Position numbers and translations under genes: made by a program. 64,000 nucleotides of DNA from Duganella radicis (lineage in GTDB: Bacteria > Pseudomonadota > Gammaproteobacteria > Burkholderiales > Burkholderiaceae_D), in assembly GCF_009720825.1 (NCBI RefSeq), contig NZ_WNKY01000001.1, positions 434,001 to 498,000 of the forward strand, in the 5' to 3' direction. The notes below the pieces were generated by a model. That model ran no database searches, was not told the DNA's origin, and saw only the letters and a list, made by a program, of their open reading frames with translations. Of this stretch, positions 1 through 9,600 are shown piece after piece. Each line of letters opens with the position of its first letter. Position 1 is the first letter of the stretch.

Positions 1-867
1 CATGACGCCGATTAAGGTATTGCCCTGAACCTCGGCGACCCTGGTACGGTGGTCGACTCCGTCGCCCGTCAAATCGCGATATTTGGGAAGCTCCCTCGCA
101 ACCTCGGCTCCCTCATCATCCTGATTCATTTCCGCAGTCGAGCAAATATTCCTGCCCTTTTCCGGGATGCGCCCGGCGGTCGCTTCTTCGTATTCACGGC
201 CGATCCTCGCCACCCCCTTCAGCATGGCGGCATCGTCCCAATGAACATCCCTGACCGTTACCTTGGCCCACTGCGATTCCGGATCCTCGATGTGCTCTCC
301 GATCTCGACCGTTGCGCGCCGGACGAAGACATTTAAGGCAGTGACATCGACACCTTTGATCCGCAGGACCCTGATCCACTCTACCCGCGGTTGTCCCCGT
401 CCATCCGCAATTCTGATTTCGTCGATCTCTTGATTGGCGCCCCTGCGGGACATGAAAAGATCGGCGTCATCCACAGTAACGATATCGCCAAGCTTGAGCT
501 CACCCCACGGTCCGATTTCGCCTTCTTCGTAAGTACCGTTGCCGTAGATGCTGCCGTTGACCTCTTTAACCGCATGTGTCACCCCCCAACTGACTCGCCC
601 CAGAACGGGCTTCAGTTGCGCCGTCGACGATGTTTCCTTCAGCGAGCCGGCATGTCGGCCATCCATCATGTCGGCGCGCGCCTTGAGTTGCCCGACCTGG
701 ACGGAATGGCTGGCCATCTGCTGGAGCTGACGCTGCGTCAGCGACGCCACGCGCTCATCGGCGACGGCCCCGGCCGGCGTTTCCCCCGGTTGCGCGCCAA
801 GCCTCGGCTTACCGGCGCCCCGACGGTCCCCACCCGAAGTTGAGCGATTGGTCAAACGTGTTTGCAT
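1..867 (-). CDS. Putative eCIS cargo/effector, partial at the window edge
   Basis: The reading frame is open from an ATG at 867 to base 1 (289 codons) with no stop, so the C-terminus lies outside the window. A GGGAG ribosome site precedes the ATG. Residues 1-72 resemble the start of the neighbouring DUF4157 protein: an Arg/Ser-rich start, TPAGAV, DERVASL, a Gln-rich QRQLQQM block and QLKARADMMDGR. The rest (about 90-289) is acidic, shows no signal peptide or membrane segment, and matches no toxin family I know. It is the last visible gene of the eCIS operon, the usual place for payload genes. I infer that it is loaded into the particle through the shared leader. Its activity is unknown. Confidence 0.75.
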   Translation of the reverse strand, partial: MQTRLTNRSTSGGDRRGAGKPRLGAQPGETPAGAVADERVASLTQRQLQQMASHSVQVGQLKARADMMDGRHAGSLKETSSTAQLKPVLGRVSWGVTHAVKEVNGSIYGNGTYEEGEIGPWGELKLGDIVTVDDADLFMSRRGANQEIDEIRIADGRGQPRVEWIRVLRIKGVDVTALNVFVRRATVEIGEHIEDPESQWAKVTVRDVHWDDAAMLKGVARIGREYEEATAGRIPEKGRNICSTAEMNQDDEGAEVARELPKYRDLTGDGVDHRTRVAEVQGNTLIGVM

Positions 868-920
868 GGGTGAACTCCCGTTCTCGGAGGGTGATGGTCT
901 CGGGTCCGATGAGGATCAAG

Positions 921-1942
921 TCATTGCAGCGGGTCCGTCACTTTGATGATCGCTGAGATATTCTCCTTAACAAATTTCTTGACTTCCGGCAGCGCGTCGT
1001 CGAGGGGGCATGTTTTTCTTTGTGACCGCCGTACTCCTTTTTGGTCGGCTTGGTTGACGTCACTGTTCCCGCGTCGACGATAAACCAATAGCTCATGCTT
1101 CGATCGCTCTTTGTGATATGCCACCTCTTCGTATCCTTCATCGTCATATGCCAGGTTTCATCCTCCTGCGTCCACACCGGGTATCCCGCGCCATCAACAA
1201 AAACATTAACGGTGCCGATCAACTGCCTTTGAATTGGCGCCGTGCCGGCCGAAGTGGCAGCAACAGACAAATTCGGGGCAGGGTCCACCTTGCGTTGCAG
1301 AGCCTGATTGCCCATGTATGTCGCTTCGTTTTCCAGCGCCGAATTGTCATTGACCTGCATCCCGCCCACCGCAGTAGTGGGCTGCACCCTCCCCTGCATC
1401 TGCTGCACCACATGCCAGGCTTCATGCGGGAGATGCTGTTCCTGTCCGGGCGCCATATGGATCTCGCTGCCCTGGGCATAGGCGTGTGCGTTCAGCTGCG
1501 CTGGCTTGTCCGAGTTGTAGTGCACCTTGACGTGGTCCATGCTCATGCCCGACAGCGATTCGATGCCGGCTTTAAGCTGGTTCGGCATGCCTGTATTGTT
1601 GGATTTTTCCTTCAGTTGCGCGGCAAATTTTCCTTGCAAGAGTTCGTCCTCCTCCATGCGCTGCACCGGTTCGAATTTCCCCTGCAACAGCTCTTCATCC
1701 TCGACACGCTGCACGGCCGGGTCGTTGCCGCGGCCAGCCATCAGGTCGGCGCGTTCCTTGAGCTGCGCCGCCATGCTCGAATTGCTTACCATCTGCTGGC
1801 GCTGCAACTGCGCCAACGAAGCGGCGCGTGCATCTGGCATGGCAGCGGCCGGTGTTTTCCTCAATTGTGCGGCAGTGCCCGCATCGGCGGCGCTGCGGCG
1901 TTCCTCGGTCGATGGGGACCGGCTGGTCGAACGTATTTTCAC
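921..1942 (-). CDS. eCIS core domain (DUF4157) protein, frameshifted near the 3' end
   Basis: The GTG start at 1942 follows a GAGAG site. Residues 1-72 are the leader shared with the downstream gene. Next come two near-identical 16-residue units containing ELLQGKF (bases about 1630-1710). Then comes a DUF4157 domain with a zincin-like HEAWH motif inside LPHEAWHVVQQMQGRV. DUF4157 proteins are a hallmark of eCIS loci; their exact role (cargo, or processing of cargo) is not settled. The uninterrupted frame ends at 938 in an Arg-rich tail (334 aa). Adding one base in the G5 run at 1004-1008 moves translation into a frame ending at 921, whose tail (LPEVKKFVKEN) looks far more protein-like. I therefore read 921-1942 as the intended gene with a one-base deletion or a sequencing error. 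Confidence 0.85.
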
Positions 1943-1994
1943 GGTAAACTCTCTTTCTCAAAATGGAAGGAATGAAACTCGAACAAAGCGCTTG

Positions 1995-4900
1995 CTACGA
2001 CAAACCGGCGACCGACATGATCCCCGAACCATCACTTGTCCAATGCTCGTTATTCGGACCGCTGTATGTAATCTTCACCGCCAGATCGTGCGCCTTGAGT
2101 TTTTGCGCGAAGGCCTTGGCCGCTTCGCCATTGGGAATGCTCAAGCCGACGAGCTGCTTGCCGGGATCGAGTTTTTGCCCCACCAGCGGCACGCTCTTCC
2201 ACAGCACATTGTTGTCGGACTCCATGACAGATTCCAGCGCAGTCTTGGCATCGGCGACGGGATTGCCATCGAGCAGAATCTCGACCTTCTTGATGATCGC
2301 GTAACCGCTGCCACGATTGTCGATCAGCCATTGGAAACCGCGCTGGTCGCTTTCGATCGTCCACACCAGGATAGGAAAGCCCATGCCCTGGCGCTGCGGC
2401 ATGCCCCGTTCGCGCTGCGGCACTTGACGCTGAGCGCGCCAGAAACGGTAACCCACGCCGACGCCGATCATGATGATGCCGGCCGAAAAGAAGAACGGCA
2501 TGTTTCCTTCCGACAGACTTTGCATGTAAGGGTCGTACAGCAACAGCAGGATGAAAGCCAGCAGCGCCGGCAAAACGATCAGCAACTGCACCCACAGAAA
2601 GCGAACCTTGATGAACTCCTGGACCTTGCAGAACTTGAAGAAAAGGACGATCAGGACAATTCCCGTTATCATCAAAAACAGCATCAGCGATTGCAGCAAC
2701 CACCGGTGGACGCAGGCGAATACTTCTATCGCTCCAGGCAAGCCGTCATGCAAATTTTGGTCGCGGTAGTTTTTCAACAGACACACGAAGATCTGCTGCG
2801 ATTTCAGGCACGACTGGCTGGCATCGGTGACCGGCAGCGCCAGATTATCGAAGTCGGGCGCCCAGAATCCCATGCCGCCGAAGTTATCGCGCGCGTAGAC
2901 GATATCGTCTTCGAGCTGTTGCCAGTTGCGGTCGTCAAAGTGTATGACAGGCAGTATGCTGCGCAGGAAATCAGCACGATCGGCGCCATGCAGCATCGAG
3001 TCGTTTTCCATATCGAGCCGCAGGGTCTTCTTGGCGTCGGAGCTGGGTTCGTTCAATAGCACCAGCAGATACTCGCCGTTGTCTTGCGCACCAGGGCGGC
3101 CACCCTGCTCGGCAGCGGTTCGCAGCTTGCGCAAGTGGATCAGATTGGCCAGTCCGAAAGCGCCGCCCATCCCATTTTTACCACTGGCCAGGGTATTTTG
3201 CGTCACCAGGATATTGAGCCACAGGTCGTGCTTGTTCATCTCGGCGCGCAGCCTCAGATAGAACTCGTTGAACAGCGCGGTCGATTCCTCGTCCTCCGGG
3301 TAGTTGGGGAAATACAGGGTCACGCCATCGCCTCGGCGCGGATGCGTCGCCCCGGCAAAGGCGATCAAACTCGCCACCTTGGCGCCGGGATTGCTCAGCG
3401 GTGCGTTGAGCAAGTCGATGATATTGTCCCCTATCCGTTTGAGCATCGCCTTTTTGCTTTGGGAATTCAAGGCGAGCCATGCGCCACGCCAGTCGTCTTT
3501 CTGAATCAGCCAATCGACCTTGGAATTATGTTGACGGGCGACGCGAACGAATTCATTGGGTTTGGCGCTGCCGTCATGGACGTCGAAGCTATTGCTGCCC
3601 AAGTAGAATTCACCCGTGTTGTCGACCGTCAGGCCGTAGTAAGCCACCCGATTGAGCGCGCGGAAATTGATCGTCTGTCCGCCCTTCTTTTGGTCCCAGT
3701 AAGGATAGAAGCCATACACCACACCGGACAGGTCGTCCAATGCGCAGCCGCAGTTGCCGCCCTTGATCTGGATCGGCGCAATGTCGGCCGGCATCTGCTT
3801 GCGGGCCGCGCTGTCGATGGCTACCATCAGGTAAGTGTCAAAGAGCCGCTTGACGATCTCGTCGGCGGAATCTTTCTCGTCTATTTCACAGCGCCGGGGG
3901 AGGTTTCTGAGCGCAGCGATTTGCTCGAACTGCTTGCCGAGCTCCGGCACCGCGACACCGCCGGCGTCGGCCAGGGATGGCCGCAGTGCCTCCAGCTCCT
4001 TCTGCAAAGAAGCGAGTTCGTCATTTGAAATGGTGAGCGACCTCATGTAGTCGTTATTGACCGGCGTATTGAGTTTGCACATGCCCAGTCCAAACGCGAT
4101 TTTCGATTTGACCGCGCTATGGAAGATCTCCAGGTCGGGATAGTCGACGCCCTTGATCTGTTCGAGCATCTTGACCACGGCGCCCGGCACGCCGACATAG
4201 CGAGCACTCCCGCTCAGCTGCTTCTCGATGGAGTCGAGCGCCTGTTGATCGAGATGAAAGTTGTCGAACACCTTGGTGGCCGTTGCCAGTTGCGGCAAGC
4301 TGTCATCTGTGATGGTGAGCTCGCCGGAACCGATCTTGTCGGCAAAGTAGGTGTCGAAGGCCTCGCGTGATTTCAGGTACACCGTACCGAAAGCGGCCAG
4401 TTCATCGAGCGTGCTATCGTCCATGCCATCCTTTTTTAGGCTGGCACGGCTGGCCGCATTGAGCAAATAACCGTTAAAGGGGCGCAGGCTCTTGTCGATG
4501 ACCGGCCACAGCGCGACCAGCATATGGGGGCGGTCCTTGAAGGTTTGCTCGAGCGCCACCTTCAGCGTTTCCTTGGACGCGTAAGGCTTGTCCTTGAAGC
4601 CGGCCAGTATCTTGCCCACACTGACCTTGCTGCCCAGTGCGTCCAGATCTTCCTGCCGTAAGACATACATGGCGGCGCCGTCGCTGTCCGCCGGTCCGGA
4701 CCTGGCCGGCTGCGGCGCCGTGCGGCTGGCGCGGTAGCGATTAACCAGTTCAATCAAGGGCGCCGCGTCGGCCTGGCGGCGCACCGCAAAATCCTGCGCC
4801 TTGATGGCTGCGGGATTGGCGTTATCCCACGCCTCGAACTGCTTGTCGAGCAAGACCTCGAGCTCGGCTGGATGTGCGACGGCGAACGCGGCCATGCGCT

Positions 4901-5321
4901 CCATGTGCGCGGGAAAATCCTTGCCGACCTCCGCCCCGACGTTGAACTTGAAGTTGTAGGCGTATCGCTGCAACCAGGATAGCGTGACGCTGCCGACGAT
5001 ACCATCGTTCAAGGGGCGCTCGCGTAGCGCAAAATCATGCTGCCAGTCCGCCAAATTGCGGTAGATGACTTCGAGCTGCTGTTGCATGCGCAAGACGGTC
5101 GGTTTGCCCAGGCCGGCGAAATGCTCCTTCCGGATGCTGCGGTCGTAGCCGACCAGGGTGTAGGTCTGTGCGGTTTTGGCGACCGGTGCGCTCACGGACG
5201 CGGTCGGCGCGGACGCGGCCCCGCTCTCTCCAAGACCGGTGGCGGGCGCGAGGGCGATGCAGGCCACCAGTGCCCATTGGCCCATCGTCCGCATGGCTTG
5301 CGTGTTGAAATGTGGTTTCAC
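1995..5321 (-). CDS. Large eCIS-linked membrane protein with GH18-like domain
   Basis: This 1108-aa protein starts at a GTG that overlaps the ATPase stop codon (GTGA). An N-terminal signal peptide (about residues 1-32) is followed by a long helical region. A segment near 533-825, opening with VVYGFYPYWD, resembles the first strand of GH18 (chitinase-like) barrels. The catalytic DxxDxDxE signature of active GH18 enzymes is not visible, so it may bind glycan rather than cut it. Three hydrophobic segments lie at about 879-895, 913-930 and 941-957, followed by a folded domain of about 150 residues. Tight coupling to the ATPase gene argues that it serves the eCIS. A role in anchoring the particle or passing it through the cell wall is my inference. 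Confidence 0.7.
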   Translation of the reverse strand: MKPHFNTQAMRTMGQWALVACIALAPATGLGESGAASAPTASVSAPVAKTAQTYTLVGYDRSIRKEHFAGLGKPTVLRMQQQLEVIYRNLADWQHDFALRERPLNDGIVGSVTLSWLQRYAYNFKFNVGAEVGKDFPAHMERMAAFAVAHPAELEVLLDKQFEAWDNANPAAIKAQDFAVRRQADAAPLIELVNRYRASRTAPQPARSGPADSDGAAMYVLRQEDLDALGSKVSVGKILAGFKDKPYASKETLKVALEQTFKDRPHMLVALWPVIDKSLRPFNGYLLNAASRASLKKDGMDDSTLDELAAFGTVYLKSREAFDTYFADKIGSGELTITDDSLPQLATATKVFDNFHLDQQALDSIEKQLSGSARYVGVPGAVVKMLEQIKGVDYPDLEIFHSAVKSKIAFGLGMCKLNTPVNNDYMRSLTISNDELASLQKELEALRPSLADAGGVAVPELGKQFEQIAALRNLPRRCEIDEKDSADEIVKRLFDTYLMVAIDSAARKQMPADIAPIQIKGGNCGCALDDLSGVVYGFYPYWDQKKGGQTINFRALNRVAYYGLTVDNTGEFYLGSNSFDVHDGSAKPNEFVRVARQHNSKVDWLIQKDDWRGAWLALNSQSKKAMLKRIGDNIIDLLNAPLSNPGAKVASLIAFAGATHPRRGDGVTLYFPNYPEDEESTALFNEFYLRLRAEMNKHDLWLNILVTQNTLASGKNGMGGAFGLANLIHLRKLRTAAEQGGRPGAQDNGEYLLVLLNEPSSDAKKTLRLDMENDSMLHGADRADFLRSILPVIHFDDRNWQQLEDDIVYARDNFGGMGFWAPDFDNLALPVTDASQSCLKSQQIFVCLLKNYRDQNLHDGLPGAIEVFACVHRWLLQSLMLFLMITGIVLIVLFFKFCKVQEFIKVRFLWVQLLIVLPALLAFILLLLYDPYMQSLSEGNMPFFFSAGIIMIGVGVGYRFWRAQRQVPQRERGMPQRQGMGFPILVWTIESDQRGFQWLIDNRGSGYAIIKKVEILLDGNPVADAKTALESVMESDNNVLWKSVPLVGQKLDPGKQLVGLSIPNGEAAKAFAQKLKAHDLAVKITYSGPNNEHWTSDGSGIMSVAGLS

Positions 5322-6661
5322 AATGTTTTCCCATCCTTCATCAGTTCTCTACCGATGCCCATGATCAAATCGTCCTGGACGATGTAGTTGCGCCCGTGCT
5401 TGACTGCGCGGATGGCCGCGTACTGCGCCACGTTCAACAGGGCGCCACCAGCCAGCTCGTATTTTTCAGCGATGTGCCGGAAATCGACGTCGCCGCCCAA
5501 GCGCTCAGGCTGGCAAAACAAGCCTTGCCACAGCCGGCGCCGCTGCTCCACATCGGGCATGGCGAAGTACACCTCGCTCTGGAAGCGGCGCGAGAATGCC
5601 TGGTCAATATTGGCTTTCAGGTTGGTGGCCAGGATCACCACGCCAGGAAAGTCCTCCACCCTTTGCAACAGGTAGGAGATTTCCTGGTTCGCGTGGCGGT
5701 CGTTCGAGCTGCTGGCCTGGGTGCGCTTGCCAAACAGCGCGTCGGCCTCATCGAAAAACAGTATCCAATTCTTGTTTTGCGCCTGGTCGAAGACATTGGC
5801 CAGATTCTTTTCCGTTTCGCCGATGTACTTCGACACCACCATCGACAAGTCGATGCGGTAAACATCGGCCCCCACGGCCTTGCCGATCAGGCTAGCCGTC
5901 AGGGTCTTGCCGGTGCCGGGCGGCCCGTAGAACAAGGTGCGGTAGCCCGGCTTGACTGACTTGTCCAGCCCCCATGATTGCAGGATGCGGCCGGGCTGGC
6001 GCAGCCAGGTGACGATATGATCGACCTCCTCCATCACCTCGGCGTTGAGCACCAGATCGGACCAGTTCAGTTTCGTCTGCATCAGCTTGGCCGGAAAGTG
6101 GGCACTGAAATCGGGTTTGTGGACCTCGCCATCGGACAGGCGCTGCAAGTACTCGTTGCTCAGCATGAGCGCCGAACCGAAGTGCGGCTCGCCGCTGGCC
6201 TGGTGGTCGAACTTGAGCATGCCGCTGCGGGTGAAAAAATGCTCGTCCTTGAACAGCTTGGCCACCTCGAAGCGCAGCGCCAGATCGGTTCCCGCGAGCA
6301 GGAAGGCAGCGGTCTCGCACGTCGGCAAAAAGCCCGAGTGCACCTTGCCGCGCCAGCCGCCGATTTCGCTGTAGCCGCGTTGCAGCGCCGAATTCTGCAG
6401 CAAGAACCAATCCAGCACTTGCGGGCGCAGGTGCGGCATGAAGGCCAGCATCAGCACGACGCGTTCCGAAAAATTCATATTGTGTTCGCGTACCAGCGCG
6501 GCGTACGGGCTGGTGTCGCCTTCGAGCCGCGGAGGCGGATACAGGGCCGCGAAGTCGGGCGCCGAGCGGTCTTCCTTGAAGTATGCTTCGAAGCGGGCGT
6601 TGCAGACCTGGGTGAACCAGAGCACTTCGCGTTCGAGGCAAGCTGCGATGTCGTTATTCAT
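5318..6661 (-). CDS. eCIS AAA+ ATPase (Afp15/Pvc15-like)
   Basis: This 447-aa protein has a Walker A motif GPPGTGKT near residue 245, a Walker B motif ILFFDEADALFGKR, and the downstream Arg-rich sensor region of AAA+ proteins. The N-terminal 200 residues are family-specific. An AAA+ ATPase of this kind follows the tape measure gene in Afp, PVC and related eCIS clusters and is thought to assist assembly. It is not the ClpV-type sheath recycler of type VI secretion. It lies 22 bp after the tape measure gene, and its stop overlaps the start of the 1108-aa gene, so all three are probably co-translated. Confidence 0.9.
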   Translation of the reverse strand: MNNDIAACLEREVLWFTQVCNARFEAYFKEDRSAPDFAALYPPPRLEGDTSPYAALVREHNMNFSERVVLMLAFMPHLRPQVLDWFLLQNSALQRGYSEIGGWRGKVHSGFLPTCETAAFLLAGTDLALRFEVAKLFKDEHFFTRSGMLKFDHQASGEPHFGSALMLSNEYLQRLSDGEVHKPDFSAHFPAKLMQTKLNWSDLVLNAEVMEEVDHIVTWLRQPGRILQSWGLDKSVKPGYRTLFYGPPGTGKTLTASLIGKAVGADVYRIDLSMVVSKYIGETEKNLANVFDQAQNKNWILFFDEADALFGKRTQASSSNDRHANQEISYLLQRVEDFPGVVILATNLKANIDQAFSRRFQSEVYFAMPDVEQRRRLWQGLFCQPERLGGDVDFRHIAEKYELAGGALLNVAQYAAIRAVKHGRNYIVQDDLIMGIGRELMKDGKTL

Positions 6662-6683
6662 GGTGTGTAGGTGAAGTAGGTAT

Positions 6684-9600
6684 TCATCGCCAGGTGACGT
6701 TCAGCGGCGCCGTCATCCAGGAAAATTTAATCATCTTGTAGCTCCATGGCAGCCGGTCGAGCAGCATGTCGAAGGTGCGCTGCGGAATCTTGAGATGCCA
6801 GGCTTCCTCCTCGTAGTACAAGCAGCCTTCGCGCTGCAGGAAGGTCTCGCGCAGGCCTTCGATGGAGCTCGCGCCAATGGCGCTCCAGTGGGCAATCACG
6901 CCTTTGAGCATTTGCTCGATGGTGCTCTTCTCCTTTTCAGTCATGCTGATGCCCGGTACCACCGGCACGGCGGCGGGTATGCCGCACAGCAGCTTGTTGA
7001 GCACCAGCAGATATTCCGGCGTCGTCTCTTCGGCGGTAATCGCGAACTGCAAAATGTGGACGCCGCGCTGGCGTGTTTCTTCGCTGACGAATACACCGTC
7101 CTTGGTGATGTCAAGCAAGGCGAACAGGCGCTCGATGTAGGGCGCAATGATCACCAGCCCGGCGTTGCGCAGGTTGGCGTCGCCCGTAAATGGCGCCGGC
7201 GCCTGGTCGACGGGCGTTGTCCGGGCCGCCGCCTGCTGCGCTTGTGGTCCCGTCAGGGGGCGCAGCAACTGCGCCATCGCTTCGGCTGGCGTGGCCTGTG
7301 CCGCGCCGGGTGCGGGGGCCAGCCGGAGCGCATCGATCTTCTGTTGCCATGCAGGTCCTTCCTGCGCATGGTCGCCGGCCAGTCGCGCGACCAAAGCGCT
7401 GAACATGTCGCCAGCGCTGGCGGGTGCGGCGCCGATGAAGATGGTGTCGAAGACGGCGCGCCAGATTGCGCCGTCCAGCATAGCGGGGACAGGCGGCAAG
7501 GTAGTCGGCAAGATGTCGCTGAGAGCACGCAGCACCGCCGGCAGCGCGCACGCAAGCCGGGGCCGCAGTGTACAAAGCAGGCGCGCCAACGTCGGCCCAG
7601 GCACAATATCCAGCAACCGGTCAAGCACCCGATGGTGAGATAGCGCGCTGTGCAATGCTACGTGCGCGTCGGTGTCGGCGTTGGCATCGGCCAGCAAGCG
7701 CTGCATCAGCAAAGTGATGCTCGCTTTGACGGCCTGATCCGGTGCGCGCTCGCGCATCAGCAAGATGGCGATGGTCTCCGCGCTGGCAGGCAAGCACGGT
7801 GCCTGGTCTGGGCTGAAAACCAGGCTGGACGCATCGGCCGCTTGCCTTGCCGGCTTCCCGAGGACGCCAAATGCTGCGCGAAATGCCGCTTGCACCTCCT
7901 CTTCATCTGCGCTTCTATCGCTTGCCGGTGCGGGCAACTGCGCGGCAACTGCGCGCCAGAACGCCAACTGCTGCTTTGGCTCTTGACGCGGCAATTGCGC
8001 CCGCGCCAACGCTTGCCATTCCCCAGCGCTAAAGACAGCCGCGTTCGCATCGATAAAATCGTCATCGGTCAGCAATTGGTCGGTCAGCGCCGGATGGCTG
8101 TCGCACAATTCCATCGTCAACATCTGTTGCAGCGCTTCCGGCAGCGCGGCGTCGATGCTATCCCCTGCCCCGCCGCGCAAACGCTGCCGCGCCACGTCCA
8201 GATACACGTTACCAAACAAGGCGCGCTCGAACGCCGCCTTGAGCGGCGTATCTTCGCCGCGCAGCAATTCGTACCAGGCGTGCGCCACCGGCGTGAACAC
8301 CACATCGGAGCGCTGCGGTGAGGCCGGCAACAGCGAGCGCAGCAAGTCCGATACCCACTCGGCAGGTTCAGTCGATGTCGGCCGTTCCATCACTTGCGTG
8401 AAGGCGAAGCGCAAAACGTGCTGCGCAAACGCGTCAGGCGCCAGAGGAATGGGCAGCATGATGCCGAACCGGGCAGCGAGGTCGAGCAGGGGCGCCGCCA
8501 GCCGCGCCGTCCACCCCGACAGGCATCCCAGTAGCTCATGCATCTTGCCGCTGTCGGTGCGATCGATCAGGTGCCTCCGCGCTTCTGCGCGGCCGAGGTA
8601 GCGCTGCGCAGCCTGGCGCAGCAGGTCCGGGTGGTACCTGACAAGGTCGGCCCACAGCGCGTCGAGCGTCGACAGGTCCGCGCGCAGCATCGCGTCTGCC
8701 AGACGCTGCGGCAAGGCTTGGCATAGCATGGGCGACAAGGGTGACGCCTCGCGATGCGCGGGCGCGGCGGATGGATCCCGCTCGACATGACGGACAGCGA
8801 GCTCCTCGCTTGGGATGGGCTGCACAAAAGACGCTGTCACGCCGGCGCCGCAGTCGGCACCGATCTGGTCCAGGTCGATGGGTTCGCCGAGCATGGCTTG
8901 TTGAAGCACCTTGCCAAAAAACGCATGGGGCGTTGCGGCACACAACGCCCGCTCCTCGACCGCCGAAAGAAAGGCGTTTGTGCCCTCTCCGGCCTGTTGA
9001 AACCCCGCCCAGGCTTGCACCAGCCCATGCAGTTGGGCCGAATTGAGCGTGCTGAACCGCGCCTCCTGGGCCTGGCGGTCGCCCAGATAGGCGCGCAAGG
9101 CAGCTTCCGACAGTGTCGCCGATGCCAGGGCTGCGGCCTGCCCCTCGGGCGGGCGCGGGCCAGGAGCGGGACCAATGGCATGCAAGGCGGCAGCGATGTG
9201 GCGCGTCGGGTCGCTGGGCAGATCAGCGCGAAGCGAGCGATGCTTTTCCAGCAGGTACTGCATGAGCCGCTCGGGAACGATGCTGGCCACCTCGGCATGG
9301 AGCAGCAATTGCAAGGCGGTGTGCAGCACGTCGTGACGCTCGCTGCGTTCGCCAAGCACCCGCAACAACTCCGCCATGAGCGGCGCCAATCCCGGCTGTA
9401 GCATCACCGCCAGGTCAAGCTGCTGCGCAAGGTTCAAGCGGGTCGTGATGCCGGCGATGGCCTGGTAGCGCTTTTCCTTCGACAACTGCTGCCAGTGGCG
9501 GCGCAGTTGGGCGCGCTGTGCAATGACGATCGATGGCCAATTGCGCCGCCATTGCTCCGCATCGCCGCGCTCGAGCAGTTCTTCCAGCGACATCGGGGCG

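Noticed and set aside
1527..3059. 510-codon plus-strand ORF over the DUF4157 and GH18-like genes
   Set aside because: Crosses two minus-strand genes with clear features; sequence is not protein-like.
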